Below, in pieces: positions 41,656-49,838 of a stretch of 64,000 nucleotides of DNA (within the stretch, counting starts at the first letter, position 1; each line of letters begins with the position of its first letter). A program made the translations under genes and the position numbers. The stretch comes from Bacteroidia bacterium. Lineage in GTDB: Bacteria > Bacteroidota > Bacteroidia > SXHM01. The notes under the pieces are model-generated. The model did not search any database and was not told the DNA's origin. It saw nothing but the letters and a program-made list of their open reading frames with translations. The DNA is taken from the NCBI GenBank assembly GCA_022072225.1, contig JAJVIC010000009.1, positions 589,746-653,745 of the forward strand, written 5' to 3'.

Positions 41656-44472
41656 ATGCCCAAAGATAATTCAATAAAATCCGTCCTCATCATCGGCAGC
41701 GGTCCTATTATCATCGGACAGGCTTGTGAGTTTGACTACTCCGGCTCGCAGGCTGCGCGTTCGCTCAAAGAAGAAGGAATTGAAGTTTCGCTGATTAACT
41801 CCAATCCGGCAACCATTATGACCGACAAGGTAACGGCCGACCATGTTTACCTGTTGCCGCTTACACCCGCCTCCATCAAACAAATTCTGGAAGAGCGTAA
41901 AATTGATGCCGTGCTGCCAACCATGGGCGGACAAACTGCCCTTAATCTTGCCATCAAATGCGATGAAATGGGGCTTTGGAAAAAGCACAATGTGCGCATG
42001 ATTGGCGTAGACATTCAGGCAATTGAAACCACAGAAAATCGCGAAGCTTTCCGCGCCCTGATGGAAAAAATAGGAGTGGGTTGTGCGCCTTCAAAAATTG
42101 CCAACTCATTTCTGGAAGGGAAAGAGATAGCGCAATGGATAGGATTTCCTTTGGTTATCCGTCCTTCTTATACGCTGGGCGGAACAGGTGCTTCTTTTGT
42201 ACACACCCGTGAAGAATTTGACGCAGCATTAACGCGCGGTTTACACGCTTCGCCCACACACGAAGTATTGATTGATAAAGCTGTTCTCGGCTGGAAAGAA
42301 TATGAGTTGGAATTATTGCGAGATGCCAACGACAATGTAATTATCATTTGCTCCATCGAGAACTTCGACCCGATGGGAATTCATACAGGCGACTCTATTA
42401 CGGTTGCACCTGCCATGACGCTTTCGGACAGAACCTATCAGCGTATGCGCGACATGGCAATCCTGATGATGCGTTCGATCGGAAATTTTGCAGGCGGTTG
42501 TAATGTGCAGTTTGCAGTTAGTCCTGATGAAGCGGAAGATATCATTGCCATTGAAATCAACCCGCGTGTTTCGCGTTCATCAGCATTGGCAAGTAAAGCA
42601 ACGGGTTACCCGATTGCTAAAATTGCATCGAAACTGGCAATCGGTTACCACTTAGATGAATTGCAAAACCAGATCACCAAAAGCACTTCGGCATATTTTG
42701 AACCCACATTAGACTATGTAATCGTAAAAATACCGCGTTGGAATTTCGACAAGTTCAAAGGCTCTGACCGCCAGCTTGGTTTGCAAATGAAATCGGTAGG
42801 CGAGGTAATGGGTATAGGAAGAAATTTTCAGGAAGCATTACAAAAAGCATGTCAGTCGCTGGAAATAAAACGCAATGGTTTGGGAGCTGACGGAAAAGAA
42901 TTACGCAACCAGGACCAATTAGTGGAAAGCCTTAAGAAGCCAAGCTGGAACCGTCTTTTCCATATCAAAGATGCCATGCAGTTGGGTATTCCTTTTAAAA
43001 CCATTCAATCGCTTACACGCATCGACTCCTGGTTTTTACACCAGATAGAAGAATTGGTGTTGGTTGAAAAAGAAATTTCAAAATATACAATCGACTCTAT
43101 TCCTTTTGATCTGTTGAAAGAAGCGAAACAGAAAGGTTATGCCGACAGGCAGATTGCACATTTGCTGCGCTGCCTGGAAAGCGAAGTTTTCAAAAAACGC
43201 AACGACATGGGCATTAAGCGTGTTTATAAATTAGTGGATACCTGTGCGGCAGAGTTCGAAGCAAAAACGCCTTACTATTACTCAACTTTTGAAGACGAAA
43301 ACGAATCGGTGGTCAGCAACAAGAAAAAAATTGTGGTGCTGGGTTCAGGTCCAAACCGGATAGGGCAAGGGATTGAGTTTGATTATTCCTGCGTTCACGG
43401 AGTGTTGGCTGCAAAAGAGTGCGGCTACGAAACTATTATGATTAACTGCAACCCGGAAACGGTTTCAACGGATTTCGACATTGCAGACAAACTTTATTTC
43501 GAACCTATTTTCTGGGAGCACATCTACGATATTATTCTGCACGAAAAGCCCGAAGGTGTTATTGTTCAGTTAGGCGGACAAACTGCTCTGAAACTGGCGG
43601 AAAAATTAGAACGCTACGGAATAAAAATTATCGGAACAGATTTTAAATCGCTTGACTTGGCGGAAGACCGTGGTAGTTTTTCAACCCTGCTGAAAGAGAA
43701 TAATATTCCGTACCCTAAATTCGGTGTGATTGAAGATGCAGAAAACGCAATAAAACTTTCGCGCGAATTGGGCTTTCCATTATTGGTGCGCCCATCCTAC
43801 GTTTTGGGCGGACAAAGCATGAAGATTGTAATCAACGAGCAGGAACTGGAAGAGCACGTTGTAAACCTGTTGCGCGATATTCCCGGAAATAAAGTTTTGC
43901 TCGACCATTTCTTGGACCAGGCTATTGAAGCGGAATCAGATTCAATCTGCGATGGAAAAGATGTGCACATTATTGGAATTATGGAGCATATTGAACCTGC
44001 GGGAATTCACAGCGGAGACTCAAATGCAGTTTTACCTCCGTTTGATTTGAGTGAAAACGTAATGAAGCAAATTGAGCAACACACCAGAACCATTGCAGTT
44101 GCACTGAAAACAGTCGGTTTACTGAATATTCAGTTTGCTATAAAAGACGAAGTAGTGTATGTGATAGAAGCCAACCCGCGTGCTTCGCGTACGGTTCCGT
44201 TTATTGCAAAAGCCTATGACGAACCTTATGTAAACTACGCCACCAAAGTAATGTTGCGCGAAAAGAAAGTAAAAGACTTCAAATTTAATCCGAAACAAAA
44301 AGGCTATGCCATCAAAATTCCGGTATTTTCGTTTGATAAATTTCCGAATGTGAATAAAGAACTGGGTCCCGAAATGAAATCAACAGGCGAGGCCATTCAG
44401 TTTATAGACGATTTGCACGATGAGTTTTTTCAGAAAATTTATTCGGAACGGAACCTTTACCTCAGCCGATAA
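41656..44472 (+). CDS. carB: Carbamoyl-phosphate synthase large subunit, without allosteric domain
   Basis: 938 residues, against about 1073 in E. coli. Both ATP-grasp halves are complete (first: GSGPIIIGQACEFDYSG, VRPSYTLGGTGA, EINPRVSRSSALASKATGYP; second: GSGPNRIGQGIEFDYSC, VRPSYVLGGQSM, EANPRASRTVPF). The protein ends at YSERNLYLSR, where the C-terminal MGS-like allosteric domain should begin. This short form occurs in Bacteroidota, so it is not taken as a broken gene; control by UMP or ornithine through that domain is not possible. The enzyme supplies carbamoyl phosphate for pyrimidine and arginine synthesis with ammonia from CarA, which is not in the window. Confidence 0.95.
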   Translation: MPKDNSIKSVLIIGSGPIIIGQACEFDYSGSQAARSLKEEGIEVSLINSNPATIMTDKVTADHVYLLPLTPASIKQILEERKIDAVLPTMGGQTALNLAIKCDEMGLWKKHNVRMIGVDIQAIETTENREAFRALMEKIGVGCAPSKIANSFLEGKEIAQWIGFPLVIRPSYTLGGTGASFVHTREEFDAALTRGLHASPTHEVLIDKAVLGWKEYELELLRDANDNVIIICSIENFDPMGIHTGDSITVAPAMTLSDRTYQRMRDMAILMMRSIGNFAGGCNVQFAVSPDEAEDIIAIEINPRVSRSSALASKATGYPIAKIASKLAIGYHLDELQNQITKSTSAYFEPTLDYVIVKIPRWNFDKFKGSDRQLGLQMKSVGEVMGIGRNFQEALQKACQSLEIKRNGLGADGKELRNQDQLVESLKKPSWNRLFHIKDAMQLGIPFKTIQSLTRIDSWFLHQIEELVLVEKEISKYTIDSIPFDLLKEAKQKGYADRQIAHLLRCLESEVFKKRNDMGIKRVYKLVDTCAAEFEAKTPYYYSTFEDENESVVSNKKKIVVLGSGPNRIGQGIEFDYSCVHGVLAAKECGYETIMINCNPETVSTDFDIADKLYFEPIFWEHIYDIILHEKPEGVIVQLGGQTALKLAEKLERYGIKIIGTDFKSLDLAEDRGSFSTLLKENNIPYPKFGVIEDAENAIKLSRELGFPLLVRPSYVLGGQSMKIVINEQELEEHVVNLLRDIPGNKVLLDHFLDQAIEAESDSICDGKDVHIIGIMEHIEPAGIHSGDSNAVLPPFDLSENVMKQIEQHTRTIAVALKTVGLLNIQFAIKDEVVYVIEANPRASRTVPFIAKAYDEPYVNYATKVMLREKKVKDFKFNPKQKGYAIKIPVFSFDKFPNVNKELGPEMKSTGEAIQFIDDLHDEFFQKIYSERNLYLSR

Positions 44473-44475
44473 ACA

Positions 44476-44606
44476 AATTTCAACTAACAAAAAGCAAATC
44501 ACAAATAATATACAAAAACCAATTTCAAATTATCCAAACCATTTGTAGCTTGAGTTTTTTCATTGGAATTTATTTGTTGTTTGGTTCTTGTTTTTTTGAT
44601 TTTTCA
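44476..44606. repeat. AT-rich imperfect inverted repeat
   Basis: The gap between carB and DUF4834 holds A-rich pieces (AACAAATTTCAAC, ACCAATTTCAAA) on the left and matching T-rich pieces (TTGGAATTTATTTGTTGTTT) on the right, forming a long imperfect stem. Similar AT palindromes are dispersed in this phylum. No gene is seen. Confidence 0.4.
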
Positions 44607-44611
44607 AGATT

Positions 44612-44842
44612 ATGATACGTCTCATTCTCGTTCTTATTTTAGTTTATGCGCTTTATAACTTTGTGTTTAAAGTAATAGTTCCGCTTGCTGCGCGTTCGGC
44701 AGTGAACAAAGCCCAGCGCGATATGCAGGAAAGAATGCAGCAAATGCAGGACCAACAGCGCAAGCCCGAAGGCGAAATAAATGTCTCTAAGAAGAGCAAA
44801 GGAAATGAGGGTGAGTATGTAGATTACGAGGAGGTGAAGTAA
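44612..44842 (+). CDS. DUF4834 membrane protein
   Basis: 76 residues: one N-terminal membrane helix (MIRLILVLILVYALYNFVFKVIVPL) followed by a Gln/Met-rich helix (AQRDMQERMQQMQDQQRKPEGEI) and a short acidic end. This is the DUF4834 pattern, a Bacteroidota-specific small protein of unknown function, often just before a YfhO gene. Here an MNT/HEPN pair separates the two. Confidence 0.88.
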   Translation: MIRLILVLILVYALYNFVFKVIVPLAARSAVNKAQRDMQERMQQMQDQQRKPEGEINVSKKSKGNEGEYVDYEEVK

Positions 44843-44859
44843 TTACAAGTTGGAAAAAT

Positions 44860-44867
44860 TATATTTG
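44860..44867 (+). promoter_or_regulatory. -7 promoter element of the MNT/HEPN pair, giving a leaderless start
   Basis: TATATTTG matches TAnnTTTG. Only four bases separate it from the ATG at 44872, so transcription would begin at or just before the start codon. Confidence 0.5.
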
Positions 44868-44871
44868 CAGT

Positions 44872-45162
44872 ATGAAAACAACTGCTGAAATAGAAAATAA
44901 GCTAAGGCAACTAAAGCCTGTTTTGACGAGCGATTTTGCTGTAAAAAAAATCGGCTATTTCGGTTCGTATTCTAACCAAACCCAAACAGAAGCAAGTGAT
45001 TTGGATATTTTAGTTGAGTTTTCAAAGCCGGTTGGGTGGAATTTCTTTACGCTTGAAAAGTTTCTGGAAGAGCAATTTGATTTAAAAATTGATTTGGTTA
45101 CACACAATGCCTTGAAAAATCAATTCAAAGACAAAATACTAAGTCAAGTCCATTATGTATGA
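44872..45162 (+). CDS. mntA: MNT-type nucleotidyltransferase antitoxin
   Basis: 96 residues. Minimal nucleotidyltransferase with GSYSNQTQTEASDLDILVEF, the family GSx10DxD motif. In characterised MntA/HepT pairs the antitoxin adds AMP groups to a Tyr of the HEPN toxin. Its stop overlaps the start of the HEPN gene (ATGA at 45159). It has its own promoter-like box directly before the ATG. Confidence 0.9.
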   Translation: MKTTAEIENKLRQLKPVLTSDFAVKKIGYFGSYSNQTQTEASDLDILVEFSKPVGWNFFTLEKFLEEQFDLKIDLVTHNALKNQFKDKILSQVHYV

Positions 45163-45518
45163 AGAAAGAAGAAAGAGAATACATCCACTTTCTTGAAGAT
45201 ATTCTTCTTTCTATGCAACGTATTCAGGAGTACATTGCAGGACTTGACTTTCAGCAATTCAAACAGGATTATAAAACGGTTGACGCTGTCATTCGTAATT
45301 TTGAAATTATCGGAGAGGCATCAAAAAATATTTCCACAGAAGTAAAGTTGAAATACTCCAATCTTCCATGGGAAGAAATGTATCGTTTACGCAATCGCGT
45401 ATCACACGAATACTTTGGTGTTGATTACGAGATTATCTGGGATATTGCAACGAACTATTTACCACAAAATAAAAGTGAAATTGAAGAAATAATCAGGCAA
45501 GAGAAAAATAAACTATGA
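45159..45518 (+). CDS. hepT: HEPN-domain toxin (HepT-like, DUF86)
   Basis: 119 residues, all helical. The RNase motif R-x4-H-x-Y is intact in RNRVSHEYFG, and YKTVDAVIRNFEIIGEASKNIS is the DUF86 signature. In the known system the motif Tyr is the site AMPylated by MntA. The stop overlaps the ATG of the YfhO gene (ATGA at 45515), so the toxin is translationally joined to an unrelated membrane gene downstream. Confidence 0.9.
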   Translation: MKKEEREYIHFLEDILLSMQRIQEYIAGLDFQQFKQDYKTVDAVIRNFEIIGEASKNISTEVKLKYSNLPWEEMYRLRNRVSHEYFGVDYEIIWDIATNYLPQNKSEIEEIIRQEKNKL

Positions 45519-47944
45519 AAAACATCAACTTCAAAAACCTGCTTCCGCACCTGATTGCTGTGGTTGCTTTTATTGTGGTAACGCTTGCTTACCTGCATCC
45601 GCTGCTCGAAGGCAAAGTGGTTTACCAGGGTGACATTACCAATTTCACGGGTATGTCAAAAGAACTGAAAGATTTCCGCGAGAAAACAGGCGAGGAGGCC
45701 TTGTGGACCAACTCCATGTTTGGCGGAATGCCTGCTTACCAGATTTCGGTTTTGTATCCTAACAACCTTGTGAAATATGTGGATACAGCTTTAGAGTTAG
45801 GTCTGCCACGCCCGGCCAACTATTTGTTTTTGCTGATGCTGGGTTTTTATTTCCTCCTTATCATGCTGAATGTGGATTGGCGGCTTGCCATAGCAGGCGG
45901 ATTTGCATTTGCGCTTGCTTCCTATTCAGTAATAATTATTGAGGCCGGACACAATTCAAAAGTTCATGCAATGGCATACATGGCTCCGGTTATTGGTTCT
46001 GTTTTATTGGCTTATCGGGGCAAGCTGCTGCTCGGTTCTGCATTAACTGCTTTATTTCTTGCGTTGCAGATTTCAACCAATCACTTGCAGATTACGTATT
46101 ATTTATTGCTTACAGTTTTGTTGCTGGGCGCAGTAAAATTGGTTTATGCAGTGATAGAAAAAAAGCTTCCTGATTTTTTGAAAGCCACAGGTGTATTGGT
46201 TATTGCGGCTGTAATTGCGCTGCTTCCCAACATCACCAATTTGTGGGCAACTTATGAATACGGCCAATATACCATGCGCGGAAAATCAGATTTAAGTTCT
46301 GATTTAGCAGCCGGTAAAGAAGGTCTTTCGCAAAAGTATGCAACCGACTGGAGCTACGGAGTGGGCGAAACCATGACCTTGTTAATTCCTGATTTTAAAG
46401 GTGGCGGTTCAAATGGAGAACTCGACACAAAGTCTGAGACCTATAAGGCATTAATTGATAACAACATTCCCAAAAGTCAGGCAACGGGAATTATTAAAAA
46501 CCTTCCGCTTTACTGGGGCGATCAGCCTTTTACGTCAGGTCCGGTTTACCTCGGTGCTATTATTTGTTTCCTTTTTGTGTTGGGGTTATTTACACTTAAA
46601 GAAAACGATAAATGGTGGTTGCTGGCAGCCGCTATTCTCTCCATTGTGCTATCGTGGGGACGGAATTTTCCTGCGGTAACAGATTTCTTCTTCAATTATT
46701 TCCCCGGCTATAATAAGTTTCGTGCCGTTTCCATGACCTTGGTAATTGCGCAATTTGTTTTTCCGGTAATGGCTTTGCTGGCGCTGAAAAATATTTTCTC
46801 GGGCGAAACACCGGCTGAGCAACTGAAGAAAAAACTGATTTATTCTTTATCAATAGTGGGTGGTATCTCCCTGTTTTTTGTGCTGATGCCGGGAATGTTT
46901 TTTGATTTTACATCATCGGCAGATGAAAGGCTTTCTGCTTCAGGCTTTCCTGAATGGTTAGTTGATGCAATTCGTGACGACCGCAAAGATTTACTGAGCA
47001 GCGATGCATTGCGCTCGCTTATTTTTATTCTGCTGTCGGGTGCTATTCTTTGGCTGTTTATGCTGAATAAACTGAAAAAGGAAATTGCAATGATTTTGTT
47101 TGCCGTTTTGGTTCTTGCAGATTTGCTGCCTGTTGACGTGCGTTACCTGAACAAAAGCAATTTTGTAAACAGGAACAAAGCCGAAAAGCCTTTTACAGCA
47201 ACAGAAGCCGACAAAATTATTTTAGAAGATAAAGACCCGAATTTCCGTGTTTTGAATTTGGCTGCAAACACATTTAACGATGCCAGCACTTCGTATTTTC
47301 ATAAATCTATCGGTGGTTATCACGGTGCAAAATTAAAGCGCTATCAGGAGTTGATTGATCAGCACATCAGCAAAAATAATATCAAGGTGCTGAACATGCT
47401 GAACACTAAATATGTGATTATGCCGGGCGAAGGAAACCGATCTGCCCTGCCTCAGCAAAATCCGGGTGCGTTGGGTAACGCATGGTTTGTTTACGAAATC
47501 AACTGGGCTGCAAATGCTGATTCTGAAATTACAGCATTAGGAAAATTTGAACCTAAATTCACCGCGATAATTGACAAGCAGTTTGAAACGGAATTGCAGG
47601 GTTTTACTCCTGTAGCCGATTCAACGGCACAAATAAAACTGACCGATTATAAGCCGAATCACCTCACTTATCAGTCAAAGGCTGTTGCCGAGCAACTGGC
47701 GGTTTTCTCTGAGATTTATTACGACAAAGGTTGGAATGCTTATGTAGATGGGAAGCCAGCTCCCCACTTCCGTGCTAACTTTGTTTTGCGTGCGATGCGG
47801 ATTCCGGCAGGTGAACATAAAGTAGAATTCAAATTTGAGCCTGCTACTTATTATACCGGAGAAAAAATTGCACTGGCGGGGTCGGTGTTGTTATTTCTTT
47901 TTGTTGGGGTAGCTCTTTTTCAGTCCGTAGTCCGTAGACCATAG
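45515..47944 (+). CDS. YfhO-family membrane protein
   Basis: 809 residues with about a dozen membrane helices and large external loops. Marks of the family are the N-terminal YQGDITNFTGMSKELKDFREK, TNSMFGGMPAYQIS, the VLNLAANTFNDASTSYFHKSIGGYHGAKL loop and YDKGWNAYVDGKPAPHFRANFVLRA near the end. YfhO proteins resemble GT-C glycosyltransferases and are linked to glycan or teichoic acid decoration elsewhere. The last seven codons and the stop (QSVVRRP, TAG) are made from the AGTCCGT repeat that follows. It heads a group with glycosyltransferases. Confidence 0.9.
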   Translation: MKNINFKNLLPHLIAVVAFIVVTLAYLHPLLEGKVVYQGDITNFTGMSKELKDFREKTGEEALWTNSMFGGMPAYQISVLYPNNLVKYVDTALELGLPRPANYLFLLMLGFYFLLIMLNVDWRLAIAGGFAFALASYSVIIIEAGHNSKVHAMAYMAPVIGSVLLAYRGKLLLGSALTALFLALQISTNHLQITYYLLLTVLLLGAVKLVYAVIEKKLPDFLKATGVLVIAAVIALLPNITNLWATYEYGQYTMRGKSDLSSDLAAGKEGLSQKYATDWSYGVGETMTLLIPDFKGGGSNGELDTKSETYKALIDNNIPKSQATGIIKNLPLYWGDQPFTSGPVYLGAIICFLFVLGLFTLKENDKWWLLAAAILSIVLSWGRNFPAVTDFFFNYFPGYNKFRAVSMTLVIAQFVFPVMALLALKNIFSGETPAEQLKKKLIYSLSIVGGISLFFVLMPGMFFDFTSSADERLSASGFPEWLVDAIRDDRKDLLSSDALRSLIFILLSGAILWLFMLNKLKKEIAMILFAVLVLADLLPVDVRYLNKSNFVNRNKAEKPFTATEADKIILEDKDPNFRVLNLAANTFNDASTSYFHKSIGGYHGAKLKRYQELIDQHISKNNIKVLNMLNTKYVIMPGEGNRSALPQQNPGALGNAWFVYEINWAANADSEITALGKFEPKFTAIIDKQFETELQGFTPVADSTAQIKLTDYKPNHLTYQSKAVAEQLAVFSEIYYDKGWNAYVDGKPAPHFRANFVLRAMRIPAGEHKVEFKFEPATYYTGEKIALAGSVLLFLFVGVALFQSVVRRP

Positions 47945-47952
47945 TCCGTAGA
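47922..47952 (+). repeat. 7-bp-period repeat (AGTCCGT), left of the S23 gene
   Basis: Units AGTCCGT, AGTCCGT, AGACCAT, AGTCCGT follow each other. The first units code for the end of the YfhO protein, including its stop codon. Confidence 0.85.
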
Positions 47953-47986
47953 TTGGGTGCTTGTCCTTAGTTTATAGTTATAGAAA

Positions 47987-48331
47987 ATGAAATTTGAGAA
48001 TTTGAAAGTTTGGCAGAAAGCATTGGATTTATCTTGTGATATCCATGAACTCACGCTAAAATTTCCTAAGGAAGAATTATTCATTCTTACTTCTCAAATT
48101 AAAAGAGCAGCAGATTCGGTTGCACTAAATATTGCTGAAGGATCAACAGGACAGACAAATCCGGAGTTTAAGAGATTTCTTGGTATTGCAATTCGATCGT
48201 TAGTGGAAGTAACTGCATGTCTTTTTGTTGGAAAAAGGAGGAAGATTGTTTCAGAGGCAGACTTTACGAAGTTATATTCTCAAATAGAAGAATTGATAAA
48301 AATGTTACAGGCTTTGAGAAAAACGTTGTGA
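47987..48331 (+). CDS. Four-helix-bundle protein (S23 / 23S rRNA intervening-sequence type)
   Basis: 114 residues. MKFENLKVWQKALDLSCDIH, FPKEELFILTSQIKRAADSVALNIAEG and EFKRFLGIAIRSLVEVTACL are the family landmarks. Relatives are encoded inside 23S rRNA intervening sequences of Leptospira or act as Avd in diversity-generating retroelements; most stand-alone copies have no known role. This one is flanked on both sides by 7-bp-period repeats and lies between two glycan genes that otherwise look adjacent. Confidence 0.9.
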   Translation: MKFENLKVWQKALDLSCDIHELTLKFPKEELFILTSQIKRAADSVALNIAEGSTGQTNPEFKRFLGIAIRSLVEVTACLFVGKRRKIVSEADFTKLYSQIEELIKMLQALRKTL

Positions 48332-48440
48332 GTCCATAGTCCGTAGTCCATGGTCCGTAGATATGCACCACGGACTATGGACTACCGACCACGGACTACT
48401 GACTACTGACTACTGACTACCGACTACCGACTATGGACTC
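48331..48440. repeat. 7-bp-period repeat and imperfect hairpin, right of the S23 gene
   Basis: AGTCCAT/AGTCCGT units (48331-48360) are followed by the reverse-complement type (CGGACTATGGACTAC) and then by tandem ACTACTG and ACTACCG units up to 48440. The two halves can fold on each other. The right end contains the start codon of the next gene. Confidence 0.85.
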
Positions 48441-49746
48441 AACAAAGAAAACCGTCCTCATCATTACCTACTACTGGCCGCCCAGCGGTGGAGCAGGCGT
48501 GCAGCGTTGGCTGAAGACGGTGAAGTATTTGCGTGAGTATGGTTGGGAGCCTATTGTTTACACACCCGAAAATCCTGAAGCGCCTGCGCTTGATAGTTCT
48601 TTATTAAAAGATATTCCCGAAGGTGTAAAGGTTCTGAAGCAACCCATTTGGGAGCCGTATTCGTTTTACAAGAAATTTCTGGGGTTGAAAAAAGACGAGA
48701 AAATTAACGCAGGTTTTCTTACTGAAAAAAAGAAACCCGGATTAGCCGAAAAAATTGCAGTATGGATTCGCGGTAATTTTTTTATTCCTGACGCGCGAAA
48801 ATATTGGGTTGCTCCATCTGTGGAGTTTCTTGCAGGTTACTTGCGCTCACATCCTGTGGATGCCGTTGTTTCAACAGGTCCGCCACACAGCATGCACCTG
48901 ATAGCATTGGGTTTAAAACAAAAAACAGGTATTCCCTGGATGGCTGATTTCCGTGACCCCTGGACGAATATTGATTTTTACGATAAACTGATGCTGACTA
49001 AAAACGCAGACCGCAGGCACCGTGAATTGGAAAAAAATGTGTTGCAAAACGCAGACATTGTTACTTCAATCGGTAAGCAAATGGCGGATGAATTTTTGCA
49101 GTTGGGTGCAAAAAAAGTGGAAGTTGTTCCCAATGGTTTTGATGAAACTGATTTTGCTTTTTCTAACATTGCGTTAGACAAAATGTTTTCCATCAGTCAT
49201 ATTGGTTCTGTTAACAAAGACCGCAACAGCGAAACATTCTGGAGTGCAGTGAGTGAACTGTGTGATGAATTGCCTGTTTTTAAAGAAAAACTGCAATTGA
49301 AATTGGTGGGAAAATGCGACCATGCTGTATTGGAAAGCCTTGACAAATACGGATTGCAACAGTATCTTGAAAAAACAGAATACCTGCCGCATGACGAAGT
49401 GCTCAGAAAATCCATGTCAACGCAGGTCTTGTTGTTATTGCTTAACAACACGCCCAATGCAAAGGGAATTATGACCGGAAAATTCTATGAATACCTTGCC
49501 GCTAAACGCCCGATTATCTGTATTGGTCCGCAGGATGGTGAAGCAGCAAAAACACTGGAAGAAACTGCTGCGGGTATGGTTGCAGGGTTTGAAGACAAGC
49601 AGAAAATGAAAGCAATTCTGAAAGAGTATTTTGAAAAGTATCAGCAGAATAATTTAAAAGTGGAATATGCTGCTATTGATAATTATTCGCGCAGAAAGCT
49701 GACCGGGAGGTTTGCGGAGTTGCTGGAAAGCATTTCTAAGGGGTAA
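48433..49746 (+). CDS. GT4-type glycosyltransferase
   Basis: 437 residues. N-terminal Rossmann start VLIITYYWPPSGGAGVQRWLK, the STGPPHSMHLIALGLKQK and WMADFRDPWTNIDFY segments, then VVPNGFDETDF and KFYEYLAAKRPIICIGPQDG. This is the group of large family 4 enzymes found in polysaccharide loci of Bacteroidota. The ATG lies inside the repeat (ACTATGGACTC), so the first codons may be repeat-derived; the conserved part begins at KKTVLIITYY. It probably works with the YfhO protein in glycan assembly (inference from order). Confidence 0.88.
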   Translation: MDSTKKTVLIITYYWPPSGGAGVQRWLKTVKYLREYGWEPIVYTPENPEAPALDSSLLKDIPEGVKVLKQPIWEPYSFYKKFLGLKKDEKINAGFLTEKKKPGLAEKIAVWIRGNFFIPDARKYWVAPSVEFLAGYLRSHPVDAVVSTGPPHSMHLIALGLKQKTGIPWMADFRDPWTNIDFYDKLMLTKNADRRHRELEKNVLQNADIVTSIGKQMADEFLQLGAKKVEVVPNGFDETDFAFSNIALDKMFSISHIGSVNKDRNSETFWSAVSELCDELPVFKEKLQLKLVGKCDHAVLESLDKYGLQQYLEKTEYLPHDEVLRKSMSTQVLLLLLNNTPNAKGIMTGKFYEYLAAKRPIICIGPQDGEAAKTLEETAAGMVAGFEDKQKMKAILKEYFEKYQQNNLKVEYAAIDNYSRRKLTGRFAELLESISKG

Positions 49747-49763
49747 TTATAGCCTGAAATGTG

Positions 49764-49824
49764 TGTCACTTCGAGCGTAGTCGAGAAGTTTTATTATAGC
49801 TTCTCGACTACGCTCGAAGTGACA
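49764..49824. repeat. Perfect 25-bp inverted repeat, copy 2
   Basis: Arms 49764-49788 and 49800-49824 are identical to those of the copy at 13886-13947; only the loop differs (11 bases). It again lies between two convergent genes (ends 49746 and 49839). Confidence 0.9.
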
Positions 49825-49838
49825 GAACTGTCTTTATT

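Noticed and set aside
41656-44472. carB as a 3'-truncated pseudogene
   Set aside because: It ends cleanly at a domain border, all catalytic motifs are intact and short CarB is typical of the phylum.
47922-48440. Short direct repeats as a CRISPR remnant
   Set aside because: The period is 7 bp without spacers and no cas gene is present.
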